Assembly: GCF_032854445.1 (NCBI RefSeq)
Contig: NC_088297.1
Location: 27,397,915-27,461,914 of the forward strand
DNA: 64,000 nucleotides
Origin: Liolophura sinensis
Lineage: Eukaryota > Mollusca > Polyplacophora > Chitonida > Chitonidae
Reading direction: 5' to 3'
Positions 36,519-46,599 of the stretch are shown piece after piece. Positions within the stretch are counted from its first letter, which is position 1, and the number at the start of each line of letters is the position of its first letter. Below the pieces are notes generated by a model. It had not been told where the DNA came from and did no database searches. It worked only from the letters and a program-made list of their open reading frames with translations. The position numbers and the translations under genes are program-made.

Positions 36519-36767
36519 TTAGGGTTGTTGCCTCATTAGCTCGGGCAACAGCCGGTTTTCATAATACTGCCGGATTGGCTCGGGGTGATCCACCGAAGCG
36601 CACACGTCGTTGGTGAAGAGCTTCAGCACGAGCAGCCAGCCCGCATTGACGCGTCTGTCTTCAAACATGCTGTGGGTGACTTCTTTGGAGCCTCGCAAGT
36701 CTTGCACTGTGCCGACTAACTTCGCCCAAATAGGCTGGCTGGTCGTTTCCATCGCGGGAGATCCCAT
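36519..36767 (-). pseudogene. remnant of the PC4-like gene's second exon in P2
   Basis: SMFEDRRVNAGWLLVLKLFT and NDVCASV align with SMFADGRVNEGRLQVLRAYT and EDVCQHV of the P1 gene (60281-60572). No first exon is found in P2. Confidence 0.6.
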
Positions 36768-36833
36768 GATTATTCATTGTATTCGCTGTATACCTAATAA
36801 GAAATTTCGATAGCGGCCAGACCCTCCGCTGGG

Positions 36834-36910
36834 GGGGCTGGGGGCCTCTATTTTGTTCTGGGGAGGGCCCAGGGGGAGGGTGTGCCAGAACTCCTATTCT
36901 GTATACTACT
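36834..36910 (-). repeat. P2 right terminal inverted repeat
   Basis: Reverse complement of 24507-24583. Followed by the CGTTC duplication (36911-36915). Confidence 0.93.
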
Positions 36911-36915
36911 CGTTC

Positions 36916-37349
36916 AGCGAATTTCAGGGGGAATAACTCTGGGCCGCTTGTTGACACGACTATAGACGGGGAACAGCCTTTGGCACTGAATGGCTAATCG
37001 AAGCCCACCTGTTTAAGTTGGTATAACCGAACACTCACTGAAGTATAAACACATGCCATATTTCGTACTATGAATGGTTCAATTTTCGATACATGAGACC
37101 CCTAGGTGAACTGCTTTCGCAGTGGCACAGCGAGTGCTACATAACCGTATGCCTCCAAGTTATCAGCTTATTTTTTTACCTATATGTTGCCTTACACGAT
37201 TCTGCGGTCATATTCTCTGGATTTGGTGCCTTTTCTATGTAAATTGGAATAAAACAATAATTATTGGACATCATACATGGCGCTGTATTGCTCTTCTAAG
37301 CCCACTCACGTGTGTGGTAAAGTCCAGTTTTCCTACTTTTATTTTGCAG
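36916..37349 (+). promoter_or_regulatory. 5' flank or intron of the A1CF-like gene
   Basis: GTATAAACACATGCCATATTTCG at 37044 repeats, imperfectly, sequence at 24481 on the other side of P2. No coding sequence is seen. It ends in a strong polypyrimidine tract and acceptor (TTTTATTTTGCAG, 37349), so an upstream non-coding exon is expected. No TATA or CCAAT cluster is obvious here. Confidence 0.45.
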
Positions 37350-40300
37350 CAGTGAGACCAGCAACAAGGTGTAAGTATGGCATCCGCGGAGAAGGCTTTG
37401 CCGTATCGTGTGACCTGGGCGCAAAACGAAGCCTTGCTGAAACTTATGGAAAGAACAGGATACACCATACGGCATAAAAAAGGGCAAAGAAAGTACGGCG
37501 GTCCACCTCCCGACTGGGAAAGCCCGCCTCCTTTAAAGGGTTGCGAACTTTACATCGGAGGTATTCCAAGAGACTGTTACGAAGACGAGCTTGTTCCAGT
37601 ATTTGAGAAGATAGGGAAGATTTACGAACTGAAACTCATAATGAGCTACCTCTCTGGATCCCATAGAGGATATGGATTTGTTATATACACTAACGAAGAA
37701 CACGCGAATCAAGCGGTAAAGGAGCTTAACAACTACGAAATTCGTAAAGGCCAGCTCTTGGGTGTTTGCAAATCTGCCGTAAGTCATGTAATTTCCACTA
37801 TAGAAGCTTTATTGGTTGTCTCTTCGTTGCAAATTAAAACACATTTAATTGCCAATGTAGACAGCACCAGACGTCGGAAATATTGGTTGGTTAGTTGTAA
37901 AATTCACGAGTATGTATCACAGTCCAAACAAATTTGACCAAATTTGAATTTATGTAAGCCGTTATTTGAAAAGTTATAATTGAACTAAAGTTTTTTGTAT
38001 GAAAGGGGTATTTTGTGAGGGTGGATATGTGTAAAATGTTGCGTAACTTCTTGAAATTTCTTATCGTCTGCTCTTTCATTTTCTGTCACGAGAAGGTGGT
38101 GTGTGCGCGCGCGCGCGCAACATTTCTTACAACAAGTGATTTCTTTTGTGTGGGAGGCTGCGGTAATAATTAATATGGTCACTTATGGCTTGAAAGCACT
38201 GATGCATCGTCATCTTGTCCATTAATATTGTGCATATTTGTATGGCTGGAATAATATTTATGTTGTGCATATTTGTATTACAGAGGAGAGTTTTGCACGT
38301 GGGGAACCTTACGTCGAGAATTACAGAAGACAAAATTAGAGAGCTGTGCAGTCAAGTTGTGGGAAGAGACAATGTTGTGGAAAGAGTAAAGAAGATAAGA
38401 GGTTTTGCATTCATTCATTTTAGAGACAGAGATGATGCTATTATGGCCATGACTAAACTTAATGGTGAGAAAAATTATTTATTTTGGAGTTGTGTTGATT
38501 GGTTTTGGATAAATACAAAATGCATTAATGGAAGTATATTTCTTCTATCGGTAGGCGAATGTAGTTTTTGTGTGCATTTATAGAGTGTGATATATTTCCA
38601 TTCTGATAGTTCTGTTTCTGATAAGTAAAAGTTCATTTTCGTTTGTCAGTCGCATGTGGTCGCATTTTTTTAACTAGTTTTTCACTTGATTGATGTTTAC
38701 AGAAAATTACATGATAGAATATCCACCAACATCTAAGGGAGAGTATTTGGAAAACATGCTAACTCGAGTAATTAAGATGAAACAGTGAATAACTGACACA
38801 TCGCTTGCCTATAGGATGTTTAATACTCCAACTACGTACAGGAAGTGGCTCACAATTATGGGACAGACTTACATATATTTACAGAAGAGCACATACAGTA
38901 TAAATTCACACTTCAAAGCATAAGGTGTGGGCATTGTCTAGAATATTTGTTTGGATAAATTTCTGTATAAATTGGATTTTATGTTAGCTTATTATTAACT
39001 TAATATCATCCCTCATTCAACATGGATGGGAAGGTCTGCCAGCAACCTGTGAATGGTTGTGGGTTTCCACCAGGCTCTGCCTGGTTTCCTCATGCTATAA
39101 TGCTGGTCACCGTCGTATAAGTGAAATATTCTTGAGTACAGCGTAAAAACGCCAATCAATAAATCATTCAGCATGAAAAAAAGCTGTTGAACATTAAATG
39201 ATCAAATGTTTAAAAGAGGGGAGTTGTTTCAACAGTTACATGTAATAGGCTGAATATTGAACCCAAGCTCCCAGGACCATTTTGCCAGGAATTTTTTGAG
39301 AAAATAAGAAGTTTTCTTGGGAAAAACTCTAGGTAGACTGTATCTGGAACACTTTTTAACTGATGTGTAGCATTTGTACTACGTCCTCATTCTTTCAAGA
39401 AATAAAACTAAAGGAAGATCAAGGTGAGAAGGCATTATATAATAAGTCATATATATTTCTCTCTAGGAATGAATGTTGAAGGCACTTGCATTGAGGTTGT
39501 ATGGGCAAAAGGAAGAAATCAGGTAAGAAATGATTTGGTCAATGTTACTGCCACATCGTGAAAGTCATCTCAAATGTGTAATTCAGGACAGCCCAGCGAT
39601 CATCCTCTCCCATAGGTTAAGTTTGTCTGTAACATAGTATGTGAAGTAAACTGTGTTAAGTTGGAAGGGTTCAAATGTTTTCATATTGAGAGTTTGTGGA
39701 AGGTATTTGGTCGGGAACCGGGACCTGTCCACATTTTTCCCCCATCAGCTTTCTTTCACCATTGTAAACTCATCTGTCGTGTATGTGTGAAGTAAGCTTT
39801 GCATATAAACACCAAATTATTTATATATATTTATATCTGGTAAATAATTGAATTTTACTACTGATGAAAATTCTTTATTGCAGGCTAATCAGGACTGTCA
39901 CTTGGATGAGGTTGATAGAGCATACAACAGAGGCCAGGAAGCATTGGAATCTTGGAAGCAGAGAGTATCATATGTCAGGGTAAGAGTTCCTCATATGGTA
40001 GGACATGGGGTTCTGTTATGTCAGGGTAAGAGTTCCTCCTATGTTAAGGTAGGGGGTTCTCATATATCTGTAGCGGGTTTTCATATATGTGGGTAGGAGG
40101 TTCTCATATGTCAGGGTAAGAGTTCCTCATATGTCAGGGTAGTGGGCTCTGTTATATCAGGGTAAGAGTTCCTCGTATGTCAGGGTAGTTGGCTCTTTTA
40201 TGTCAGGGTAAGAGTTCCTCATATGTTAAGGTAGGGGGTTCTCATATATCTGGGTAGGAGGTTCTCATATGTCAGGGTAAGAGTTCCTCATATGTCAGGG

Positions 40301-43300
40301 TAGTGGGCTCTGTTATGTCAGGGTAAGAGTTCCTCATATGTTAAGGTAGGGGGTTCTCATATATCTGGGTAGGAGGTTCTCATATGTCAGGGTAAGAGTT
40401 CCTCATATGTCAGGGTAGTGGGCTCTGTTATATCAGGGTAAGAGTTCCTCGTATGTCAGGGTAGTGGGCTCTGTTATGTCAGGGTAAGAGTTCCTCGTAT
40501 GTTAAGGTAGGGGGTTCTCGTATACCTGGGTAGGGGGTTCCCATATGTCAGGGTAAGAGTTCCTCATATGTTAGGGTAAGGGGTTCTCATATGTCAGCAT
40601 AAGAGTTTCTGGTATGTAAGCATAGGGGTTTCAGATCCGGTATGCAAGGGTAGGGAATGCCACTGATGGCTTATGATGTTGAAATTTTCCAGTGTGTAGT
40701 AATATTGAAGGCTCATATGTGTAGTATAGTGCCTTAGCCTTTCGGGCAGTTGATTAAAAAAATGATTAGAACTACATGCTAAAAATCTTTTATAATAACT
40801 TTTTTAATCGGTGTATAATACTATATTCAAGAATTGTCACATTATTCCACCACAATCAGGTTTATGGATGGAGGAAATTGGAGTAAGACCTGGATTTGTA
40901 CATGAATTTATAGGTCAAGTGGAAGCAAGTCAGCTGTTCAACCGTTTGAGCGAATCTGCTTTTATGCATGCTTTGGTTGTATGACAAGTGTACTTGATAC
41001 TGTGACAAATTTTTCAGGGCTATGGCTATGATTTTGATCCTAGTTACTCTCCACCATCGTTTTACAACCCGATGTCTCCACCACCCGCAAGGTAAGAACT
41101 ATTTTGGCCTGAAATCCACAACTCTGTTCACCCAATATAAGAATACAGATGAGAATCCAGCACAGCAGATGATCTTGCAGTCAGAAAAGAGTTGTTTTCT
41201 TGGAATTTTTATAAAAAATCGGTTAGCTTAGAACAATTTTTGAAGAATTAGGAGCATAGGTTGTCATATTCCACCGTGTGTGTCCAGTTTGTCTTTTTAA
41301 TATCAGGGTTCTCAGAACTGTCAGATGCTCCGTCATTTGTGTGCTTCAGACCAGGGACAGGATATTTGTCTTTGGTTTTAAATCATTTCAGTTATGATCA
41401 TCTAAGATGAAATCTTAGATAACCTAAGATTATATTTTACCTTATGATTTGTCTGTAATAACTGTAACTGTAAATAAGCATAGGTAAGTGGGTTTTACAA
41501 AGTACAGTATTGTAGCTCTCCTGCTGATATGTTAATGGATACAGAGTACAGAGTGAGAACTAGAAAAATGACACGGGCAAGTCTACTTTGGAAACTGAAA
41601 TCCAAAATGAGGTAATGACGGATTTCAGTTGGAAGGTGCTTCACAGGGAGCAGAAATATTTGCAAGACTGTGCAAGGCATAGCTTTATTGAAAACAGGCG
41701 ATTTTATTGAATGGTAGGGGCTTGCTTTTTGCCAAGAATTAATATGAACTTCGTACCACCTGTGACCTATATTCTTTAATTGTCACTCTGTAGCTTTCCA
41801 TTCATCAGCATACATGTAGGAAAGGTACACTACCATATTTAGTGGTTTTGCCATTGTGGCTGATAGAGTCATTTGACGTGAAAGAAGTTGCATTTATGTG
41901 TTATCCATGCGATGTCCTCAAAAAAAAAAAACGTTCTATGAACTTCTTACATGTAAGTATACAAAGAAGCATTAGGTTTCATCAACCGAACCTTAATAGC
42001 TCAATATATTTGATTTTATGTGAACATCTCAGTAGGAAAAGCAGGAAGAAGAAACTTTAAGAAGGCTCAGTCACATAATTTTTACCATGAAATAGCTTGA
42101 ATATTTGTGCTTTTTGTACTGTTAGCAGGGGGTTGGCAGAGCAAGGTCCCATGGGCATCAGAAGCCCTGTGGGAGGCCAAGGGATGATGAGTGGGTGGGG
42201 CTTTAGGAAACATCCAGCAGAGGTGTGTATCGTTGTCAATGCAGAAGGTTTCTGGTCCCATATCCCATTAAAAAGTTGCGCATTGCAACATATTCTGAAG
42301 CATGCTTAAAAGGACTATGCAGTCATAAAGTCTACAATCTGCCTACGCCGTACTAAAAGACATGAACCGATTGTGCAATTAACCAGAAGGTGAGTTAGTT
42401 CAGTTTCGTTGAAGATGGGTGTTTGTTTAAACTTTGAAGTAACAGGTAACATACTTAGAAACTAATTCTTATCTAATATTTCCTATACATGTAATGAGTT
42501 TTGAATTAAATTTCGTTAATCAGGTGTGTTAATAGCCAAAAAAAAATTGGCTGTCTTGTTATCATTGAAAGTTGTCATAATGCAAGGCTCTGTGTTTAAC
42601 CTTTGACCATGATTTTGTTTTGTGGAAGAATTTTTGTTTTACTAATTACCTTTAATTTATAGCCTGATTGCCCGAGTGAGGCTTCAGTAAATCAAGAGTG
42701 TCAAAAAGTGTATGCATGTAACGATGTTCACTATAGGTGCTCGATGACCTTTGCCAGAAGAATGGATGGGGAAGTCCTGTATACGAGCTTCAGTCTCCCA
42801 TGGTAGGGGATGGAAGTGGTGCCCAACAGCTCTTTTTGTACAAGGTACTACCATAGGTTTCAACAAAATGTTGATAAGAAACTTGTTTGAAGAGATAAGA
42901 ATCAAGTTTTTTTGCTGGAATGTAACTTTTTTTATACAATTAATCATGTCCATGTGTACCAGAAAGAATAAGAAGTAAATTATCTTATAAAAATAATTGA
43001 TCTGAAGTAAATCGAAAAAAAAGAATTTCGTGGTTGTGATTTATACATGTATAAGTGTCATGTAGAAGTTGATGTTAGACATTTACATTGGTAATCTATG
43101 GTAAAGTACATTTGTCTTTCAGATCACCATACCAGCTCTCGGTACTCGGTTTCCAAATCCTAACCCATTTACCCCAATTAAACTGTGTTCTACTGTTGAG
43201 GGGGCAAAGGTTTTTGCAGCAGAGTACACTTTGATGCAGTTAGGTGTGCCTCTTGAAGGTAAAGTTAGTGTCCAGAGAAAAAAGGAAAGACAAACAAATG

Positions 43301-43907
43301 CTTCACAGCCCAAGCTCTACCCTTTTTCCCAAATGATACATCATTTTATAAGTGGCCATTGTATGCTTTGATTTCTTCTTTCTTTCCTGAACCAGCTTTG
43401 CTTCTTGAAAGTTAATTTAAGAAAGTAAGAGCTATCTCATTTTACATGTTTGTAACAGTATATGAAAAGTATAAAAAAACTTCTTTACTGGATAATATGT
43501 AATAAGACATGCTGCAAAAACTTAATTGCTGAAAATTACTATTCATAGCTGAGCTGTTTGCCGTTATGTAAGCACTTGTGACATGCATCAGGTATTCTGT
43601 GTCTTAGCAACTCGTTTGAAGAATGAATGGTTAAATACTCACATACATACATGCATGCGGTTACCCAAGTATATTTTGAATGAATATTAGCCAGGAAAGT
43701 AACTATTTGCATAACTAGAATTGTCAGAGTTTATTGTTTTGTGCTGCAGCCCTAGAGTACATTGGCCCACCATATCCTTACACCCAGCCGAGCTATGTCG
43801 CCCACCCCGACCCACCTTCCAACAGATCATGTGAAAAGCCATGGATGGACCTAAGGTACATGTATATTGATCAGGCACTTCAATCTCTAAGACAATGTAT
43901 AACTTAG
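37350..43907 (+). CDS. A1CF-like: A1CF/RBM46-family RNA-binding protein lacking RRM2 (9 coding exons)
   Basis: Family: A1CF, RBM46 and RBM47 are RNA-binding proteins; A1CF helps APOBEC1 edit RNA, and RBM46 acts in meiotic germ cells. Coding exons: 37377-37778, 38284-38464, 39467-39522, 39884-39979, 41018-41091, 42129-42222, 42737-42844, 43123-43258 and 43750-43907. All phases agree and there are no stops. Product about 434 residues: [20 protein letters not shown] leader, RRM1 (57-133; [16 protein letters not shown]), RRM3-like (137-205; [15 protein letters not shown]), linker, and C-terminal dsRNA-binding fold (302-382; [36 protein letters not shown]), closest to A1CF. RRM2, present in known members, is missing: exon 1 joins exon 2 exactly where it should be. 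Readthrough of exon 9 gives a stop at 43905 and a poly(A) signal at 43980; splicing to 44816 gives another end. It lies inside P1. Confidence 0.9.
39015..39175 (+). repeat. SINE in A1CF-like intron 2
   Basis: AACCTGTGAATGGTTGTGGG, TATAATGCTGGTCACCGTCG and the GTGAAATATTCTTGAGTACA tail. Confidence 0.75.
39971..40625. repeat. splice-donor minisatellite in A1CF-like intron 4
   Basis: The end of exon 4 and its donor (TATGTCAGG/GTAAGAGTTCC) are themselves the first unit of a tandem array. ATGTCAGGGTAAGAGTTCCTC recurs about ten times, interleaved with TATGTTAAGGTAGGGGGTTC and TATCTGGGTAGGAGGTTC units, within 640 bp. Confidence 0.9.
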
Positions 43908-43979
43908 ATTAGGGCCTGGACACTAAACACCTGCCTAAACACGGCTCGCGTGAGAAAGGATTGTATTATAATGTGCCAT

Positions 43980-43985
43980 AATAAA
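43980..43985 (+). terminator. poly(A) signal AATAAA of the A1CF-like gene
   Basis: Lies 73 bp after the readthrough stop codon (43905-43907). The region around it is preserved in the inverted copy at 23879-24098, which supports use as a real 3' end. Confidence 0.55.
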
Positions 43986-44374
43986 GACCGCATATTGACC
44001 GGTCATGTTTTGTGCTATTAATTGAATGGCTGAAGTATTTGCGTCTTATAATATTGTTATTGATCGCCAAAAGTTTTCAAAACCAAGGTGCGTAAAAGCG
44101 GCCTTGCAGGAAAGTCAAAGCGCCTGAGCGATATCAGTGAGTCGCCAAACTTGGGGTTTAAGAAGCAAATTCGGAGCGAAGCTGTTGTTTCTTCACACAC
44201 AGAAAAGTTATCATTTTGTCCAAGTATGTAGCGAATAGTTTTGTTTGGTCGATTACATCTTGTGATCCCTGATCATCTGAACTACTGTGTGTAACTGACA
44301 GCCGTGTACATGGGCTTGACAGGCAAACATGACTTTTTCACATGGGTTTAATTCACCCGGCACGGAGAGTCCTG

Positions 44375-44482
44375 TTTCACCAGATTGCTTCTATCTCCTG
44401 AAGTCTCAAAATGGCCGCCGTCGTATAAGTGAAATATTCTTGAGTACAGCGTAAAACACCAATCAAATAAATAAATAAATCT
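44375..44482 (+). repeat. SINE tail in A1CF-like last intron
   Basis: AATGGCCGCCGTCGTATAAG, TGAAATATTCTTGAGTACAG and CGTAAAACACCAATCAAATA AATAAATAAAT. Confidence 0.8.
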
Positions 44483-44815
44483 CAGAATGGTTTGGATATA
44501 ATGTTCTAGCCATTCTCTTGGTCCGCAGTTGTTTTGCTATGTGGTTTGAATCTTAAAGCACTGATGATAAGGCTCAAACATGTTTAGTAGGCCTATGGAG
44601 CGAAACATTTAGGACAGTTTTAACAAGGGGAATAAATCTGGGGGTGTAGTATCATGGTATAATTAGTTACTTCCCTTTGAATTTTATGGAGCAAAACATA
44701 GGAATGTCAGAGCTTTAATTCAATCAGGCGTTACTGTATCAATGTAAAATGTTGAACATCTGGACATTGCTTTGGTTACTTAACCAGCTTCAATTTATGT
44801 TCTTTCTTATTTCAG

Positions 44816-44927
44816 TTTAAACATGGCAACTTCAAGATATCACTTGTTCGATCAGCCAGAAGAAATTGACTTCCTAGCCGTGTTCCTTGGAGCAGGAGGC
44901 GGAACCTGTGAGGACAATGGAAAATAA
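44816..44927 (+). CDS. alternative last exon of the A1CF-like gene, or short leader ORF of Nanos-Myc
   Basis: A strong acceptor (TCTTTCTTATTTCAG, 44815) fits the phase of the exon-9 donor at 43855 (phase 2) and would add a tail ending NGK with TAA at 44925. The same frame has its own ATG at 44823 (MATSRYHLFDQPEEIDFLAV), 34 codons. The end overlaps the start of the Nanos-Myc frame (ATG 44917) by 11 bp in the +1 frame. It may therefore be an A1CF-like C terminus, a leader ORF, or the true N terminus of Nanos-Myc separated by a one-base change. Confidence 0.5.
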
Positions 44928-45408
44928 AAGAATCAAGAGAAAGGTCAATCCTACAAAGCACACCTTTTGTGTGTTATGCAAGAATAATGGCGAGATGCTG
45001 TCGGTGTATGGTATGCACGTTTTGCAGGATGACTCCGGTTGTGTGACATGTCCAATCCTTTGGCGTTACACCTGTCCTATATGTGGGGCAGTCGGGGATA
45101 ACGCACACACCGTCAAATACTGTCCCAACAACGTGAACCGAGAAAGGCAACTAAGGAATTACTTGAAACAAAGCTTCTTGGAATTAAAAGACGCAGTTCC
45201 AGCGCTCATACAACAGGAAAGGGTACCAAGAGTGGTTATATTGAAAAAAGCCACAGACCACATTCATGAATTAACTACGAAGCAAAATGTTATGTTGACA
45301 GAACTGCAAATACAGAGAGAGCGAATTAGCAGCTTATTGGAAAGCTGCGGTTACTACAGTGTTGAAAGCTTGTACATTACCTGTCGTCGTGCCCTTGTGT
45401 TCATGTGA
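44917..45408 (+). CDS. Nanos-type zinc finger fused to Myc-type HLH leucine zipper
   Basis: 163 residues from ATG 44917, uninterrupted. Residues 18-69 form both Nanos zinc knuckles with exact spacing: C18, C21, H34, C45 and C53, C56, H64, C69 (FCVLCKNNGE, RYTCPICGAVGDNAHTVKYC). Nanos proteins bind RNA with Pumilio and repress translation in germ cells. Two residues later, from about 73, the protein turns into the Myc C terminus: ERQLRNYLKQSFLELKD, a loop, PRVVILKKATDHIHEL, then a zipper (to about 141). VVILKKAT is a Myc signature. The Myc basic region is mostly missing: the KRR cluster and the contact histidine are replaced by the Nanos end, and one arginine is leucine; the glutamate of ERQ and one arginine remain. 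The upstream frame closes at TAG 44875, so the start is ATG 44917 (TTG 44887 is possible) unless spliced from an acceptor such as 44912, in phase with exon 9. The frame is single-exon and sits inside P1. Confidence 0.9.
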   Translation: MENKRIKRKVNPTKHTFCVLCKNNGEMLSVYGMHVLQDDSGCVTCPILWRYTCPICGAVGDNAHTVKYCPNNVNRERQLRNYLKQSFLELKDAVPALIQQERVPRVVILKKATDHIHELTTKQNVMLTELQIQRERISSLLESCGYYSVESLYITCRRALVFM

Positions 45409-46039
45409 TTGTCATTGCAAGACGGAGAGGCGTGAAGCGATCACAGTGTGATACTTGGTTACCATTATTACCATGCCTTGCTACCCAGCTTACCACAAGC
45501 GGTAGGGGTTTTACCACTAACAGGACTGACTGATTGTTTCATTATGTTGTGAACTCGTTTTGATTTTCATTTTGCAGAGGTATATATTTCCATTATTGAA
45601 GAGAAGTTGTTCTTTATGGTGCAATTTCATACATGCCCTACTTGGGTATTAGTGCTAACATTAACTGTATGGGACTTCGCTGCTCGCATTGATTTAACTG
45701 GAACTCTTTATCATCAAGCATTTGAAAGTTGTTGTTTTTGTTTGTTTCCATTTTCTTGCTGTTAAAAGATTCATCTTTTTTTTTACTATTTTTAATCCAT
45801 TTAAGAAAACAGCTTGCTTGACGTTTTCATTTTGCAAGAAGACTAGTTTTTGTGTAGCATTTTATTTTTTTTTCTTACGACAAACAGTGGCTGTGATTTT
45901 TTTGAGTGCGAGACCCATGTACTGTGTACAGTTGACGTTTGTGTTGGAAAACCATTGTTGTATTTTAAATGGCGTGCTGTGAGCATTTCATTCCATTTTT
46001 GTCTCATGTTGAGGGTCTGTCCCTGTGAGTGTACATATC
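45409..46039 (+). other. Nanos-Myc 3' flank
   Basis: T-rich sequence with no ORF of interest; likely 3' UTR. No clear AATAAA before the transposon at 46040. Confidence 0.45.
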
Positions 46040-46547
46040 CAGACAGCGAAATTTGGCGGCGAACGAAACCGTCGGTCGCGCAACGGTTACGTGCGGTTCA
46101 ATTTGGCTAACCGGAAAATCGGTTAGGCCAACTGTCCAACGAGAACGTCCTTAGAGTCAGTGTGCATTAGGTAACTACAGATAAACTGGACTGAACAGCT
46201 TTCATAATCACAACGCGGCCAGTATGGCAACGCGTCTAAAAATAGAAACATCGATTTCAGCCACAGCCAGCTGCCTGTGCTGGTCACATGGAAATGTAAT
46301 CATTCATATATGCTTTACAGGCTTTGAGATAATACTCAAATTATTTATTTTGACTTATCTTTTCACGATCACGCAAGTAAATAAAACAAGGTTACCTTTT
46401 CATGTACATGTAGTTTAACTGCTACTCCAGCCCAAATTAGTCGAGTCTACCGTACAGATTGATGGAACCCTTACGGGACCTCACCGGCTGCGTTCTGATT
46501 TAGAGCACAGGCCTGTGACGTCAAGGTCTCTCCTGGCCCTGTAGCGA

Positions 46548-46599
<52 letters not shown>

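Larger units (their letters stand above)
24507..36910. mobile_element. P2: degraded Polinton relative nested in P1
   Basis: Bounded by near-perfect 77-bp inverted repeats (24507-24583 and 36834-36910) starting AGTAGTATAC. Apart from a 6.7-kb hAT insertion it is about 5.7 kb and holds a zinc-ribbon gene, a broken PolB, an integrase C-terminal remnant, a membrane-protein remnant and a remnant of the PC4-like gene's second exon. No capsid remains. It is an internally deleted, non-autonomous derivative. Its PolB is close to that of P1, with long identical stretches, so the two belong to related families. The duplication is 5 bp, one short of the usual six. Confidence 0.82.
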
